Shown one piece after another: positions 6,881 through 16,023 of a DNA stretch of 53,200 nt; within the stretch, counting starts at the first letter, position 1; every line of letters begins with the position of its first letter. The stretch is from positions 1 to 53,200 of the forward strand of contig NZ_LNRU01000018.1 of assembly GCF_001468225.1 (NCBI RefSeq), read 5' to 3'. The position numbers and the translations under genes are program-made. The notes beneath the pieces are model-generated. The model did not search any database. It saw only the letters and a program-made list of their open reading frames with translations, and had not been told where the DNA came from. Source of the DNA: Sphingopyxis sp. H053 (GTDB lineage: Bacteria > Pseudomonadota > Alphaproteobacteria > Sphingomonadales > Sphingomonadaceae).

Positions 6881-8670
6881 TGGCGCTTCGATATCTTGTG
6901 TTGGCCTCGCGCGGCGGCAAACTCGACGACGGACTGGTCGACGCGGTCGGTGAACGAACTGGGCTTGTCACGCATTGGCGCTCTAGCCGCCTCGCTGTTC
7001 TGACGAGCGAGCAGCGGTCGCCACTCGAAATTGGTGACGGCGCCGGTACGATCATCGGCGACCTGTTCCACCGCCATGGCAGCGGCCCCGCGATCAGGGA
7101 TTTCGATGCCGCGTCCAGGGTCGGCCTCGCTGCAGCGCCGGTCCGGGAACTCCTGGAGCGTTACTGGGGCGGATATCTTGCTGTCTGGACCGATGGCGAA
7201 CTGGTCCGCGCGCTTCGCGACCCATCCGGCCAGTTGCCATGTTGCTATGCATTCGGTCCAAGGGCCGTTGCGTTCGCATCGGATCCAAGACTCTTGATCG
7301 ATGCTGGGGTTGTAAATGTGTCGATTGATTGGGGCGGGGTAGCGACCACTCTCTATGTCGACGACCTCGCGCAGATACGCACGGGACTTACCGGTGTCTC
7401 CGATTTGCTTGCAGGCAACCTTGCTACCGTGGACGAACGTGGCTGCTCGCAGGCTGTTTGCTGGTCGCCGTGGCACCATGTTTCGAACCCCCTGGAGGTG
7501 GATTATTCCGTCCATGTCGAAAGACTGCGCCGGGCTGTCGAACAATGCGGCCGGGGGTGGGTCGCCACATTCGATAAAAGCATTTTGGCCGTATCGGGCG
7601 GCCTCGACTCGTCGATCCTCGCGTCGTGCGTGGCGGGATCGCCGGAAGTGGAATGCTTCACACTTCGAACGAATGAACCGCGAGGGGACGAGACAATCTA
7701 TGCCGAGGAGCTGTGCAAATGGTGCTCGCTGCCGCTCGAGACGCGAACCTATCGGCTCGATCGAGCCGATATCATGCAGTCCGCCGTTGCGCATCTGCCA
7801 AAGCCCGGGGGGCGAACGCAGATGGTGGCCTATGATGAAACCGTTATTCGGCAAATGGCAGCTCGGTCCGCGACGGCATTCTTCACGGGCGCTGGCGGGG
7901 ACAATGTCTTCTATAATACACGCTCTGTTCGCCCTATCGTCGATCGCTATCTCGCGGCTCCGACCGTCCCGGGCCTTCTGGCGACACTACGCGACCTCGC
8001 ACAGGTCACAGAAGCGAGCATTTGGGAAGTGGCGCGTCGTGCTTTTTCCGTTCCGAGACGCCGCGGCCCCAAATATAGCTGGCCTTTCGATCCGCAGTTT
8101 CTCCATCCAGGCTGGATCGGACACCTGATACGGGAAATGCCATCTCATCCCTGGCTGGAGGCGCCGACGGACGCGTTGCCCGGGAAATGTGGACATGTCG
8201 CCATGATCACGCGCGCCCAACATTATATGCACGGACACGACAGGCGACTTAATTTCACCGAGATCGCACCTCTTCTGTCGCAACCCGTCGTCGAAGCGGC
8301 ATTGGCCATTCCCAGCTGGATGGCTTGCGAGGGCGGCGTCGATCGCTCTGCGGCACGGCGCGCCTTCGCCCCCAAGCTTCCGTCGAATATTATCCGCAGG
8401 CGAATGAAAGGCGGCCCGGACGCGTTCGCAATGGAGATATTGAGATCCAACTACGACCTCGTTCGAAACCGGCTTCTGGGGGGGCAACTCGCAGCCAATG
8501 GGATCATCAATAAGCCGGAACTGGAGGTTGCGCTTGCTAAAGACCGGATGACGCATGGTACGAATTATGTGCGCCTCCTGCTTCTCCTCGACACCGAATC
8601 CTGGATTGAAGCGTGGCAATCGAGTGCGGACCAACACAACATAAGCGCCCGGGGATCCGTCGCGAGTTGA
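6880..8670 (+). CDS. lasC: Lasso lactam synthetase C (asparagine-synthetase-like)
   Basis: 596 residues. It activates the side chain of the ring Asp with ATP so that the freed N-terminal Gly attacks it and closes the ring. The N-terminal third corresponds to the degenerate glutaminase-like domain of this family. The C-terminal part has the PP-loop SGGLDSS at residues 239-245 and further synthetase motifs such as FFTGAGGDNVFYN. Length matches known lasso C proteins (about 590-610). It begins on the last base of the B gene stop and ends 23 bases before the convergent isopeptidase gene. No ABC transporter gene follows, as usual for isopeptidase-type clusters. Confidence 0.93.
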   Translation: MALRYLVLASRGGKLDDGLVDAVGERTGLVTHWRSSRLAVLTSEQRSPLEIGDGAGTIIGDLFHRHGSGPAIRDFDAASRVGLAAAPVRELLERYWGGYLAVWTDGELVRALRDPSGQLPCCYAFGPRAVAFASDPRLLIDAGVVNVSIDWGGVATTLYVDDLAQIRTGLTGVSDLLAGNLATVDERGCSQAVCWSPWHHVSNPLEVDYSVHVERLRRAVEQCGRGWVATFDKSILAVSGGLDSSILASCVAGSPEVECFTLRTNEPRGDETIYAEELCKWCSLPLETRTYRLDRADIMQSAVAHLPKPGGRTQMVAYDETVIRQMAARSATAFFTGAGGDNVFYNTRSVRPIVDRYLAAPTVPGLLATLRDLAQVTEASIWEVARRAFSVPRRRGPKYSWPFDPQFLHPGWIGHLIREMPSHPWLEAPTDALPGKCGHVAMITRAQHYMHGHDRRLNFTEIAPLLSQPVVEAALAIPSWMACEGGVDRSAARRAFAPKLPSNIIRRRMKGGPDAFAMEILRSNYDLVRNRLLGGQLAANGIINKPELEVALAKDRMTHGTNYVRLLLLLDTESWIEAWQSSADQHNISARGSVAS

Positions 8671-8693
8671 CAAATGCACTACGACTTCCAGCT

Positions 8694-10829
8694 TCATCCA
8701 CAATGGTCATCCTTCCGGCATTTTTCGCGAAGGTCCTGCCAGTGTTCGGCTTCTGCTCGTCGACGGGGGTCGGTCGGAAGGTCCCCTTTGAACCAGAAGT
8801 TGAACCAGTCGAGCGACCGCTGATAAATCGCCAGCCGGTGCGCGGGCTGCCACTTAATGTGGAATTCGTTTGGAAACACAAACAGGTCCACGAAACGACC
8901 TGCCTGCTTCAAGGCGGTGTAAGCCTCAAGCCCGCCCATATATTCGCGATCGGATGCCTGTATCAGGATTGGCATTTTGATCCGGTCCGTGTTCTGAGCG
9001 AAGGAAATTTCACGCCAAAACTCGGGCGCCGGCCGAAGGATGCTCGGATAGCCGATCTGCCTGTAGAGTTCGTCGAGGTCGGGCCCGTCGAGATAGGCTT
9101 GGGACCGCTCCCAGCAACAGTGGCTCATGATCGCTGCGGAGAACAGCGAACTGTGGAGTGCGGCGAACTGAATGGTTGTCGTGCCGTCGCTCATCCCGGT
9201 GATGCCGATGCGCTTGTCATCGATGATCCCGCGATCGATGAGCTGTCTAAGCGGCGTCTCGATCGATGAGAGAAAGCTCTTCCGATTGCCCCAATCTTTT
9301 AGATTGACCTGCTCGACCTCGATCAGGGTCGTCGCGCCCGCCAATATTCCGAGATGCGGTGGCCGGTTGACGCTGAGGACCGCATACCCCTTGTTCGCAA
9401 GCGCCTGGATCGGATATTCATCTCCGACGCCGCCCCGCAAGAATCCCCGCGACACATATTGCACGACGACCGCCGGATAACGTCGTCCAGGCTGGTAATT
9501 TGCGGGGAAGACGAAATCCGCTGCGCTGTCCAGCCCAAAGCTGTTCCGGACGTTTATACGCTCGACTTTTCCAACCCGGAGACCTCGCCATTCTGGGTTC
9601 GGATCGAAAAGCGTTTCCATAGACCCGCGCCGAAGATCTATCCGAACGAGGTGCCGCGGTCGGGTCGACGTTTCGCGCAAACACAAGAGGCTGTGCCCCG
9701 ATGGTTCGCAATCGGCAAAATAATCCTTCGTTTGCAAAATCCGCTTCGGGCGCGCCTCGCCGGGGTTCCATTCGTAAAGACCCGTCAGGCTCTTGGCCCA
9801 ACCCTCTCGCCGAAGAAAGAGCACCCGCTTTCCGCCTGCGATCGTCCAGGCGGGCGCTTGGGCATCCGAACAACTGTCAGACGCACAACGAACGGTTCTG
9901 CCGTTGGCCCCGGCATATTTGACCGTCGTGCCCGGATAGACAAAAGTGGCGTCGGTCGTTTCAATCCACGCATCGGGCACGCGGCTCTGCTTCGCTTTGG
10001 CGCCAGGTTCACGCGGGTTCTTGATGGATGGGGCGTCGAGCGCATCGCGCTCGATAGCTGTCGCGGGCCGCGCGCTGCCGCGCTCCAGATCCAATGCGTG
10101 GAACGTGGAGGCAATCTGTTCCGGCAACTGCGGCTTGCTTCCGGCCAGCGGGAAAAACCGGTCGTCGAAGTGATGGCCCGTAAGCCCTTCTCGCTCGATG
10201 GCCGCTTTGGCTTCGTCTAGGGCAGGGCGGGTCGTGAAGATGACGCTTCTGCCATCGGGCATGAGCCGAAATCGATCGACATCGATCGGGCTATCAGTCA
10301 GCGGCGCGCTTCCGCTTCCATCGATTGCAGCCTTCCAGACCTGTGTCCGTCCACGCACGCGCTTCAGGAACATCACCCACCGACCGTCCGGAGTCCATTG
10401 CGGCGTGATCGCTTCGATAATCCCGCTTTCCTGTGTTGATCCATCGAGCTGGTGTATTTCATAGCGGATGAGATCTCCGCCTTGGTCGATGAGCCGCGGC
10501 GCGGCGCCCGACAAGGGAACGACCATGATGCCTTGGCAATAGCTGTTCGACGCCGGATCGGCTTGTCGCAGAGGAAGCGCCACGGCGCTTCTATCCGGCG
10601 ATAATGTGAACAGGCGGCGGTCGGGAAGCTCATTGAGCGGCGGACCGATGTCGCGAACCCGCGCGAGATCTTCTGGCTCGACGCCGCGTCCATTTCCCTT
10701 AGGCTGTTCGAAGGCGGGGGGGACCAGTCCGGAACAATCCGATTGGGCGGCCCAGCCCGGCCCAGCCAAGAGGAACTGAGACGCGAGCATGGTGGCGCAA
10801 GCGAGCATGCGATTCCGGTGGCCGCGCAC
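8694..10829 (-). CDS. Lasso peptide isopeptidase (prolyl-oligopeptidase fold)
   Basis: 711 residues with a signal peptide (GPGWAAQ region), related to AtxE-type enzymes that cut the ring isopeptide bond of the lasso peptide. The N-terminal half is a beta-propeller (repeats such as SPDRSAVALPL and TPDGRWVMFLKR); the C-terminal half is an alpha/beta hydrolase with nucleophile Ser about 547 in GMSDGTTT, acid Asp about 627 in QASDREYMGG and His about 657 in NEFHIKWQ. It lies four bases after the TonB-receptor gene and is convergent with the synthetase gene. In such loci the enzyme probably acts on peptide that has been brought back into the periplasm or cell, freeing cargo or nutrient; the reason is not established. 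Confidence 0.92.
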   Translation of the reverse strand: MRGHRNRMLACATMLASQFLLAGPGWAAQSDCSGLVPPAFEQPKGNGRGVEPEDLARVRDIGPPLNELPDRRLFTLSPDRSAVALPLRQADPASNSYCQGIMVVPLSGAAPRLIDQGGDLIRYEIHQLDGSTQESGIIEAITPQWTPDGRWVMFLKRVRGRTQVWKAAIDGSGSAPLTDSPIDVDRFRLMPDGRSVIFTTRPALDEAKAAIEREGLTGHHFDDRFFPLAGSKPQLPEQIASTFHALDLERGSARPATAIERDALDAPSIKNPREPGAKAKQSRVPDAWIETTDATFVYPGTTVKYAGANGRTVRCASDSCSDAQAPAWTIAGGKRVLFLRREGWAKSLTGLYEWNPGEARPKRILQTKDYFADCEPSGHSLLCLRETSTRPRHLVRIDLRRGSMETLFDPNPEWRGLRVGKVERINVRNSFGLDSAADFVFPANYQPGRRYPAVVVQYVSRGFLRGGVGDEYPIQALANKGYAVLSVNRPPHLGILAGATTLIEVEQVNLKDWGNRKSFLSSIETPLRQLIDRGIIDDKRIGITGMSDGTTTIQFAALHSSLFSAAIMSHCCWERSQAYLDGPDLDELYRQIGYPSILRPAPEFWREISFAQNTDRIKMPILIQASDREYMGGLEAYTALKQAGRFVDLFVFPNEFHIKWQPAHRLAIYQRSLDWFNFWFKGDLPTDPRRRAEAEHWQDLREKCRKDDHCG

Positions 10830-10832
10830 AGG

Positions 10833-13436
10833 TCACCACGCCTTCGTGATCGTCAGGTTGATCGTTCGGCCCGACGCAGGATAGTTCGTTGAATCATACG
10901 ACGGGTCGCTCACGCTTCTGCTGCGCGTCCTCGAGGGATGTTCGTTGAAGAGGTTGCCTACCGCGACGAGCACACTGGCGCCGCGGAGGGGGCCAGCCGA
11001 TGCGCTGCTTTTCCACTGTCCCGCAAGATCAATGCTCACAAAGGAGTCGACGCGGACAAGCGGCGGGAGCCTGTTGTCCAAGGTTCCGCCTATATAGGTG
11101 CCAAAACCCGACAGGCTAAACTCGCCATGGTTCCAGGTAGCACCGCCTTGAGCTCGCCAGTGGGGCGGGTTGAAAATGAATCCCGCGAGGCCGACCGTTG
11201 CGGCTCCTTCCAGAAGCTGCCGGTTGCTCTTGAGATAGGTCGCCGACCCTTGCAGGCTCAGGTGGTCGCTAGTGCCCAACTCGATCCCATAACTAGCCGC
11301 AAGGTCGACGCCGCTCGCTTTCTGCTGAGCCGTGTTGCGGAGCACACCTTCGACCAGCGCATAGACACTGCCCGGATCATAAGGACCGCCAGTAAAATTC
11401 TCGAGGCCGAAGAGCGAGCCCGCCGACCGGGCTTCAATCTCGGAAGCGCTCGGAGATAATGTAATCAGGTGGTTATAAAGCGGATTTGATAGCGCGCCGA
11501 AAAGTGACGTAATGGGATTGGCAACGCGGCCATTGTAGCGGATTTCGAAATAGCTTGCCTCGATCTTGAGGCCAGGCGCGAAACGCGGTGCGATCGTGGC
11601 AGTCGCTGTCCAGGTTGTTGCCCTCTCCGGGCGTAAGTCGGGATTTGCACCGGCGGTATAAGCAACGGTGCTGCCCGCAGGCGCATTGCTGGCGCCGAAG
11701 AACTCCACTGGGAGCAGAAGGACTTCATAGCCCCGATACTGGTCGTAGAGCGTCGGCGCCTTGAACGATTTTCCCCAGCTGAGCTTGAAGGAGAGACTAT
11801 CGTCCGGACTGTAGATCAATCCCAACTTGGGCGATGCCACGCCGCCGATGTCTTCATAGTCTTCATACCGCACGGCCGCCGTCGCTCGCAGTTCTCGAAA
11901 GAATGCAGCGGCGTTGGTTTCGCCGAAAATAGGCAATGACAGTTCCCCAAAACCATAACGTACCTTGTGCCGCCGGTTGAAGGAAAGGATCGGGGTCGTG
12001 ACATCGCCAATGGTCTGGCTGCTGCGAGCATCGAGGCTGGTAGATCGAATCCCGGCACCGATGACGAGCCGCGTGTCACCGCCCGGAAGCGCGAAGAGCG
12101 GACCTTCTCCATAAGCCTCCAGGCTCTCGATCGAATTGTCATATGGAATCCGACGCGTGCTCGCGAGCTGGCCACGTCGATAGGAAATGCCATTGCCGAT
12201 CGTCCGGTCTTCACCATACGTCCCCGCGACGCTGAGTTCCCATGATCCCGGAAGCTGGACGCGCCACGTCGGTGAGATCGAGAATGTCTCGACGGTGCTC
12301 GCAAACGTATCGCCAAAAATGCGGACATCGGAGTCGACGGAAAAGGGGTTCGCCTGCGAAGATTTTCGCCGGCTATATTGGCCATCGATCTCGATGCGAA
12401 CGCTGTCGGTCAACTGGTGGAAACCGGAAACGACGCTGCTGAACTGATCCATGCCCGGTATCAGAGTCGCCGATCCGTTGACGCTGTCCGCATAGGGTCT
12501 TTGGCCTGCGGTGATCGGTGTGGAATGCTTATAGTCCGCCGTCAGCAATATGCCGCCGCCCGTCCAGGTCGTACCGGTGACCGCGCTATACTGTTGCTCG
12601 GTCCCGCCACCGTCGGTCGTGAACCCCACCCGCGCCGAGGTCCACACGCCGTCAAAGCTCTTGCGCAGAATCACGTTTGCAACGCCGCCGACAGCATCGG
12701 ATCCATAGAGTGCGGACGCGCCGTCAGCCACGATATCAAGCCGGTCGATAGCGGCCAATGGTATCGCCGAGATGTCGACTCCCTGGCGAACCCCGTCATA
12801 CGCAACGCGGTGACCGTTAATCAGCGTGAGCGTCGCGTCGGGGCCCAGGCCACGCAGGTTGACCGTTGACGACGAGTTCAGATTCTCGCTTCCTCCTTGC
12901 CCGCTGCCCACGACACCTGGGTTTTGGCCGCCGCTGAAGTTTTGCGGGAGGTTGCGAACATATTGACCGAGATCAGAGAAACCTCGCTCCACGATGTCAT
13001 CACGCGTCGCAACGATGACGGGTGAGGCAGATTTGCTTCCGCGAATTCGGGTGCCGGTCACGAGGATGGCTGTGTCTTCGTTCGCCGTCGGGCTGAGTTC
13101 GGGGGCACCCGACGGTGCCGATCGCCCCCGAATGACATAGCCGCCATCCTGGAATTCCGCGACAAGATCGGTCCCCGCCAGCAGGCGGGCGATTGCTTCC
13201 TTGACGCTATAGGAGCCGCGAAGCGGAGCGACCTGCCGTCCTGCGACCGCTTCGGACGCGAAAATCACCTCCACCCCGGCCTGCCGCCCGACCGCGATGA
13301 GGGCGTCGGCGAGGGGCATCGATGCGATGCTGAAGTCTTGCCGGGTATCCTGTGCCAGGGCGATATTCGGAACGCACAAACCGCCAATCGCAACCACCGC
13401 CAGCAACGTGCTACGGCCAAATCGTCTCGCCACCAT
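10833..13436 (-). CDS. TonB-dependent receptor with N-terminal signalling domain
   Basis: 867 residues from ATG 13436 (preceded by GGGGGACAGG; a TTG twelve bases upstream is in frame). After a signal peptide ending NIALAQ comes a secretin/TonB (STN) signalling domain (residues about 33-105), then a TonB box region (AILVTGTRIRGS), a plug domain, and a long beta-barrel ending in an aromatic residue (TITKAW). STN-bearing transducers pass ligand binding to a FecR-type anti-sigma regulator, and fecR and sigma genes lie directly upstream. Next to the isopeptidase, the likely ligand is the lasso peptide itself or something it carries, such as a metal complex (inference). Confidence 0.93.
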   Translation of the reverse strand: MVARRFGRSTLLAVVAIGGLCVPNIALAQDTRQDFSIASMPLADALIAVGRQAGVEVIFASEAVAGRQVAPLRGSYSVKEAIARLLAGTDLVAEFQDGGYVIRGRSAPSGAPELSPTANEDTAILVTGTRIRGSKSASPVIVATRDDIVERGFSDLGQYVRNLPQNFSGGQNPGVVGSGQGGSENLNSSSTVNLRGLGPDATLTLINGHRVAYDGVRQGVDISAIPLAAIDRLDIVADGASALYGSDAVGGVANVILRKSFDGVWTSARVGFTTDGGGTEQQYSAVTGTTWTGGGILLTADYKHSTPITAGQRPYADSVNGSATLIPGMDQFSSVVSGFHQLTDSVRIEIDGQYSRRKSSQANPFSVDSDVRIFGDTFASTVETFSISPTWRVQLPGSWELSVAGTYGEDRTIGNGISYRRGQLASTRRIPYDNSIESLEAYGEGPLFALPGGDTRLVIGAGIRSTSLDARSSQTIGDVTTPILSFNRRHKVRYGFGELSLPIFGETNAAAFFRELRATAAVRYEDYEDIGGVASPKLGLIYSPDDSLSFKLSWGKSFKAPTLYDQYRGYEVLLLPVEFFGASNAPAGSTVAYTAGANPDLRPERATTWTATATIAPRFAPGLKIEASYFEIRYNGRVANPITSLFGALSNPLYNHLITLSPSASEIEARSAGSLFGLENFTGGPYDPGSVYALVEGVLRNTAQQKASGVDLAASYGIELGTSDHLSLQGSATYLKSNRQLLEGAATVGLAGFIFNPPHWRAQGGATWNHGEFSLSGFGTYIGGTLDNRLPPLVRVDSFVSIDLAGQWKSSASAGPLRGASVLVAVGNLFNEHPSRTRSRSVSDPSYDSTNYPASGRTINLTITKAW

Positions 13437-13516
13437 CCTGTCCCCCAATTTCTCGCCGGCTAGTCGGCTATGGGGAATGGACGCTCGCTATCGCGAACTA
13501 CGGGGCGGCTGCGAGA

Positions 13517-14551
13517 TTATTTATTTCGTCGCCGCAACAAGATCTCACCATCTGGAGCATGCTCGACAGCGAGGTCGAAGAGGAGCGCAAGTTTGGCCGC
13601 GAGCTTATCCGGCTCATCAAGACGAAACCGGCCGGACACCTTCAAGCGGGCAAGTTCGTCGTCGACCACCCGAATGGACGGTCCATGTCGACTGGCAAGC
13701 GCAAGAATCTCGCCAAGCGGCGTTGCCGCAAACTCGCGCACATCCGGCACGACGGTCTCCCCGGCCGGGCGTTTGGCGTCGCTGACCGGAGGGGGCGGCA
13801 CCACCTGCGGATTGACCGCGCTCCCGTACGAAACCGTCTCGCCCATCACCATGCGCTTGATCGTGCGGGTTCTCGTCGCACTGGGCATGGCGACATCGAC
13901 CTTGCCTTGAAGAAGTCGCACCGTCACATGCTCCTCGCGATTCAGGGCAACCTCGAAGATTGTGCCGCGCGCCGTGATGCTCCCGCGCGCCGCGAGAACC
14001 ACGAAGGGCCTTCTCTCATGCGCGACCTCGAATCTGGACCGGCCTCGCTCGAGACGAAGCGTCCGCTGCGCGCGGCTATAGCGGACGACCAGTGCGCTTT
14101 CGGGTTGCAACGTCACCTTCGAGCCATCGGACAGCACTTGGGTCAAGACCTGCCCCTCTCGCGTCGCCAGCCGCAATGCCCCTTCGGGCGCGACGGCGGC
14201 GGTTTCCGGCACCGGGCGCCATGGTCCGTAAACCCATAGGGAGGATAATCCGGTCACGATGACTGCCAGCGCGGCCAACACTCCCAGGATCTGGTGTGCA
14301 CGGCGCCGATGAGCGGGATCACTTCGCGCATCTTCGCCATCCCGTTCCTCCTTCAGGAACTTGCCCATCGCATAGATTTCGCTCGCGCGATTGTAGAACG
14401 CCCGGTGCAGGGCGCCTCGTGCAAGCCACGCCTCGAACGCGGGTTTGTGCAGGTCGGCTTCCGGGCCGCGCATCCGGCCGAACCAGACGGTCGCTTCCCC
14501 CATGAGGCCGTCCCCGTCGTCCGGTTCGTCCTGAAATCCTTGGTCGCTCAT
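13517..14551 (-). CDS. fecR: FecR-like sigma regulator
   Basis: 344 residues from ATG 14551, whose ATGA overlaps the sigma-factor stop. The N-terminal cytosolic part holds the conserved Trp motif region (ATVWFGRMRGPEADLHKPAF), followed by one membrane helix (about residues 102-125, ILGVLAALAVIVTGLSS), a periplasmic FecR domain with the pattern VLRDG replaced by VLSDGSKVTLQPESALVV, and a C-terminal STN-like domain. It would hold the ECF sigma factor inactive or activate it when the STN domain of the receptor signals. It lies between sigma and receptor genes, the standard order of cell-surface signalling systems. Confidence 0.92.
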   Translation of the reverse strand: MSDQGFQDEPDDGDGLMGEATVWFGRMRGPEADLHKPAFEAWLARGALHRAFYNRASEIYAMGKFLKEERDGEDARSDPAHRRRAHQILGVLAALAVIVTGLSSLWVYGPWRPVPETAAVAPEGALRLATREGQVLTQVLSDGSKVTLQPESALVVRYSRAQRTLRLERGRSRFEVAHERRPFVVLAARGSITARGTIFEVALNREEHVTVRLLQGKVDVAMPSATRTRTIKRMVMGETVSYGSAVNPQVVPPPPVSDAKRPAGETVVPDVREFAATPLGEILALASRHGPSIRVVDDELARLKVSGRFRLDEPDKLAAKLALLFDLAVEHAPDGEILLRRRNK

Positions 14552-15102
14552 CCCTTGTTCAGCGCTTTCCCGATCCGGAGGATCGCCTCTCCAATATGCC
14601 ATTCGACCGTTCGCGTGCTAATGCCGAGTTGCCCGGCGATCAATTTGACGCTCAGCTCCTCAACCCTGTGTAAGAGAAAGACCTCCCGCGTCCTAGGCGG
14701 TAAAGCATCAACTGCGGCGCGATAGAGTTCCTGCATCTGCTCTACTTCGATCGCATGGGCCTGATCGGGCTCCATGCCCGGCTCAATGCCGTCCATCGAC
14801 GTGAAAACAGGCCGTCGCCGTCGCTTCCGGTGTCGATCGATGAGAAAATTACGCAAGATGCGCTTGAAATAACCTTCCGGGTCACGAAGCTCGGCGAGCG
14901 GACGTCCAGCCGCCAATCGTGCGAACACATCCTGGACGAGATCTTCAGGATCCTCCAGGCCACGGAAGCGGAACCGGAAGTATCGCGCCAGCTGCGGGGC
15001 TTGGGTGCGGTAGACTGCTTCAAGATCGCGGCGGTCGCTCGCGGTCTCCTCGCCATGATCTTCCATCCGGGAGGGCATGGGATCACACGAAGATCGTGTC
15101 AT
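14548..15102 (-). CDS. ECF-type RNA polymerase sigma factor (FecI-like)
   Basis: About 184 residues. Region 2 is seen in YRTQAPQLARYFRFRFRGLE and DLVQDVFARLA; region 4 in LPPRTREVFLLHRVEELSVK with ISTRTVEWHIGEA as the recognition helix. The start is not secure: ATG at 15102 is used here; ATG at 15078 or 15066 is possible and none has a good ribosome site. It overlaps fecR by four bases. It probably drives the receptor/isopeptidase operon, and perhaps itself. Confidence 0.92.
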   Translation of the reverse strand: MTRSSCDPMPSRMEDHGEETASDRRDLEAVYRTQAPQLARYFRFRFRGLEDPEDLVQDVFARLAAGRPLAELRDPEGYFKRILRNFLIDRHRKRRRRPVFTSMDGIEPGMEPDQAHAIEVEQMQELYRAAVDALPPRTREVFLLHRVEELSVKLIAGQLGISTRTVEWHIGEAILRIGKALNKG

Positions 15103-15140
15103 GACCGGTCGCAACCGGGACAAGGGAAAGGCAGACAATA

Positions 15141-15218
15141 ATCACGGGCAGGCCATCCGAAGATGCCGGTCAAGATGCCTATACTATCGTTCGACCCGAA
15201 TGGTCGAACGCCCGTGAT
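15141..15218. promoter_or_regulatory. Nested inverted repeats upstream of the sigma gene
   Basis: A perfect hairpin CGTTCGACC-CGAAT-GGTCGAACG lies at 15188-15210. It is enclosed by a second perfect pair, ATCACGGGC at 15141-15149 and GCCCGTGAT at 15210-15218. No T-run follows on either strand, so an operator or mRNA structure is more likely than a terminator. The region separates the MarR-type gene from the sigma gene, both reading leftward. Confidence 0.45.
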
Positions 15219-15322
15219 GTCTGGCAGGATAATTCCACAACGTCGTTTGCCGGCAACCTGACGCGCTGCGCATCAAATGTGCATCACATCTCGCTCCTTC
15301 GCAACCATGTCTTTGTTCCCCC

Positions 15323-15706
15323 TCAAGATCCGCATTGATCTATGAGGCTGATCAATTCCTCGATGCATTCGTCGAGCAAGCGAAGGCCGGCGGCGGAAAG
15401 GTCCACATTGACCCGCCGCCCGTCGCGGGGATCGGGATATCTGGTCAAAAGCCCGCATTCAACGAGCCGGTTGATAGTGAACAATGCCGTGCGGCCCGGA
15501 ACATTGGTCGCGCCGCACAGGCTGGTCAACGAGATGGGCCGGTGCTCATCGCGCAGATAAAGGTCCAGCATCATGTCGAGCGCCGGCGTCGAGAAGAGGT
15601 CGCGCCCCAGCCTGTCGCCGACATGGCGGCCCACGCGAACGATCAACCGCGCGAAGGCCACACGGTCCATTCCAGCGGCCGGAGGAGGCGCGCCTGCCTC
15701 CGCCAT
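15323..15706 (-). CDS. MarR-type winged-helix regulator
   Basis: 127 residues from ATG 15706 (a GTG at 15709 is in frame). The winged helix is seen in PISLTSLCGATNVPGRTALF for the recognition region and in TRYPDPRDGRRVNVDLSAAG for the wing, the MarR-family signature. Helices at both ends would form the dimer interface. It overlaps the end of a 43-residue upstream gene, so the two are co-expressed. Its target is not evident; the nested repeat downstream of it or its own promoter are candidates. Confidence 0.82.
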   Translation of the reverse strand: MAEAGAPPPAAGMDRVAFARLIVRVGRHVGDRLGRDLFSTPALDMMLDLYLRDEHRPISLTSLCGATNVPGRTALFTINRLVECGLLTRYPDPRDGRRVNVDLSAAGLRLLDECIEELISLIDQCGS

Positions 15707-15837
15707 CACACAGCTCGCACGGCTCGATTTGCGATCGAAATACCGTTCGATCGCGGCACGCCGATATCACCGTCAATGCGGTGACCGGCGAGCACATAGG
15801 GTCCGCCCGCGCGCCCGCGTATCAAGCTCCCTGCCAT
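15706..15837 (-). CDS. Tiny unknown gene coupled to the MarR gene
   Basis: A 43-residue protein. It is supported by a very good ribosome site, AGGAGG six bases before ATG 15837, and by overlap of its stop with the MarR start. The sequence is rich in Gly, Arg and Ile (MAGSLIRGRAGGPYVLAGHR...) with no membrane helix and no recognisable domain. It may be a leader gene for translational coupling or a real small protein; I cannot tell which. Confidence 0.55.
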   Translation of the reverse strand: MAGSLIRGRAGGPYVLAGHRIDGDIGVPRSNGISIANRAVRAV

Positions 15838-16023
15838 GAATTGCCTCCTGCGCCGAAAGCCATCCTCGCTGAAGGGGGTGCCGCGAGATTGTAAAAAATT
15901 CCGGAAATCAGAGATTGCAATCAAATCGGATCAAATGGAGGTGCCGCTCGTACCCTATCGGGAAAACAGGTGGGGAGAGGGGGTGAAGGGGGGCGCTATC
16001 CCCTTCCATGAGACGATCCAGAT

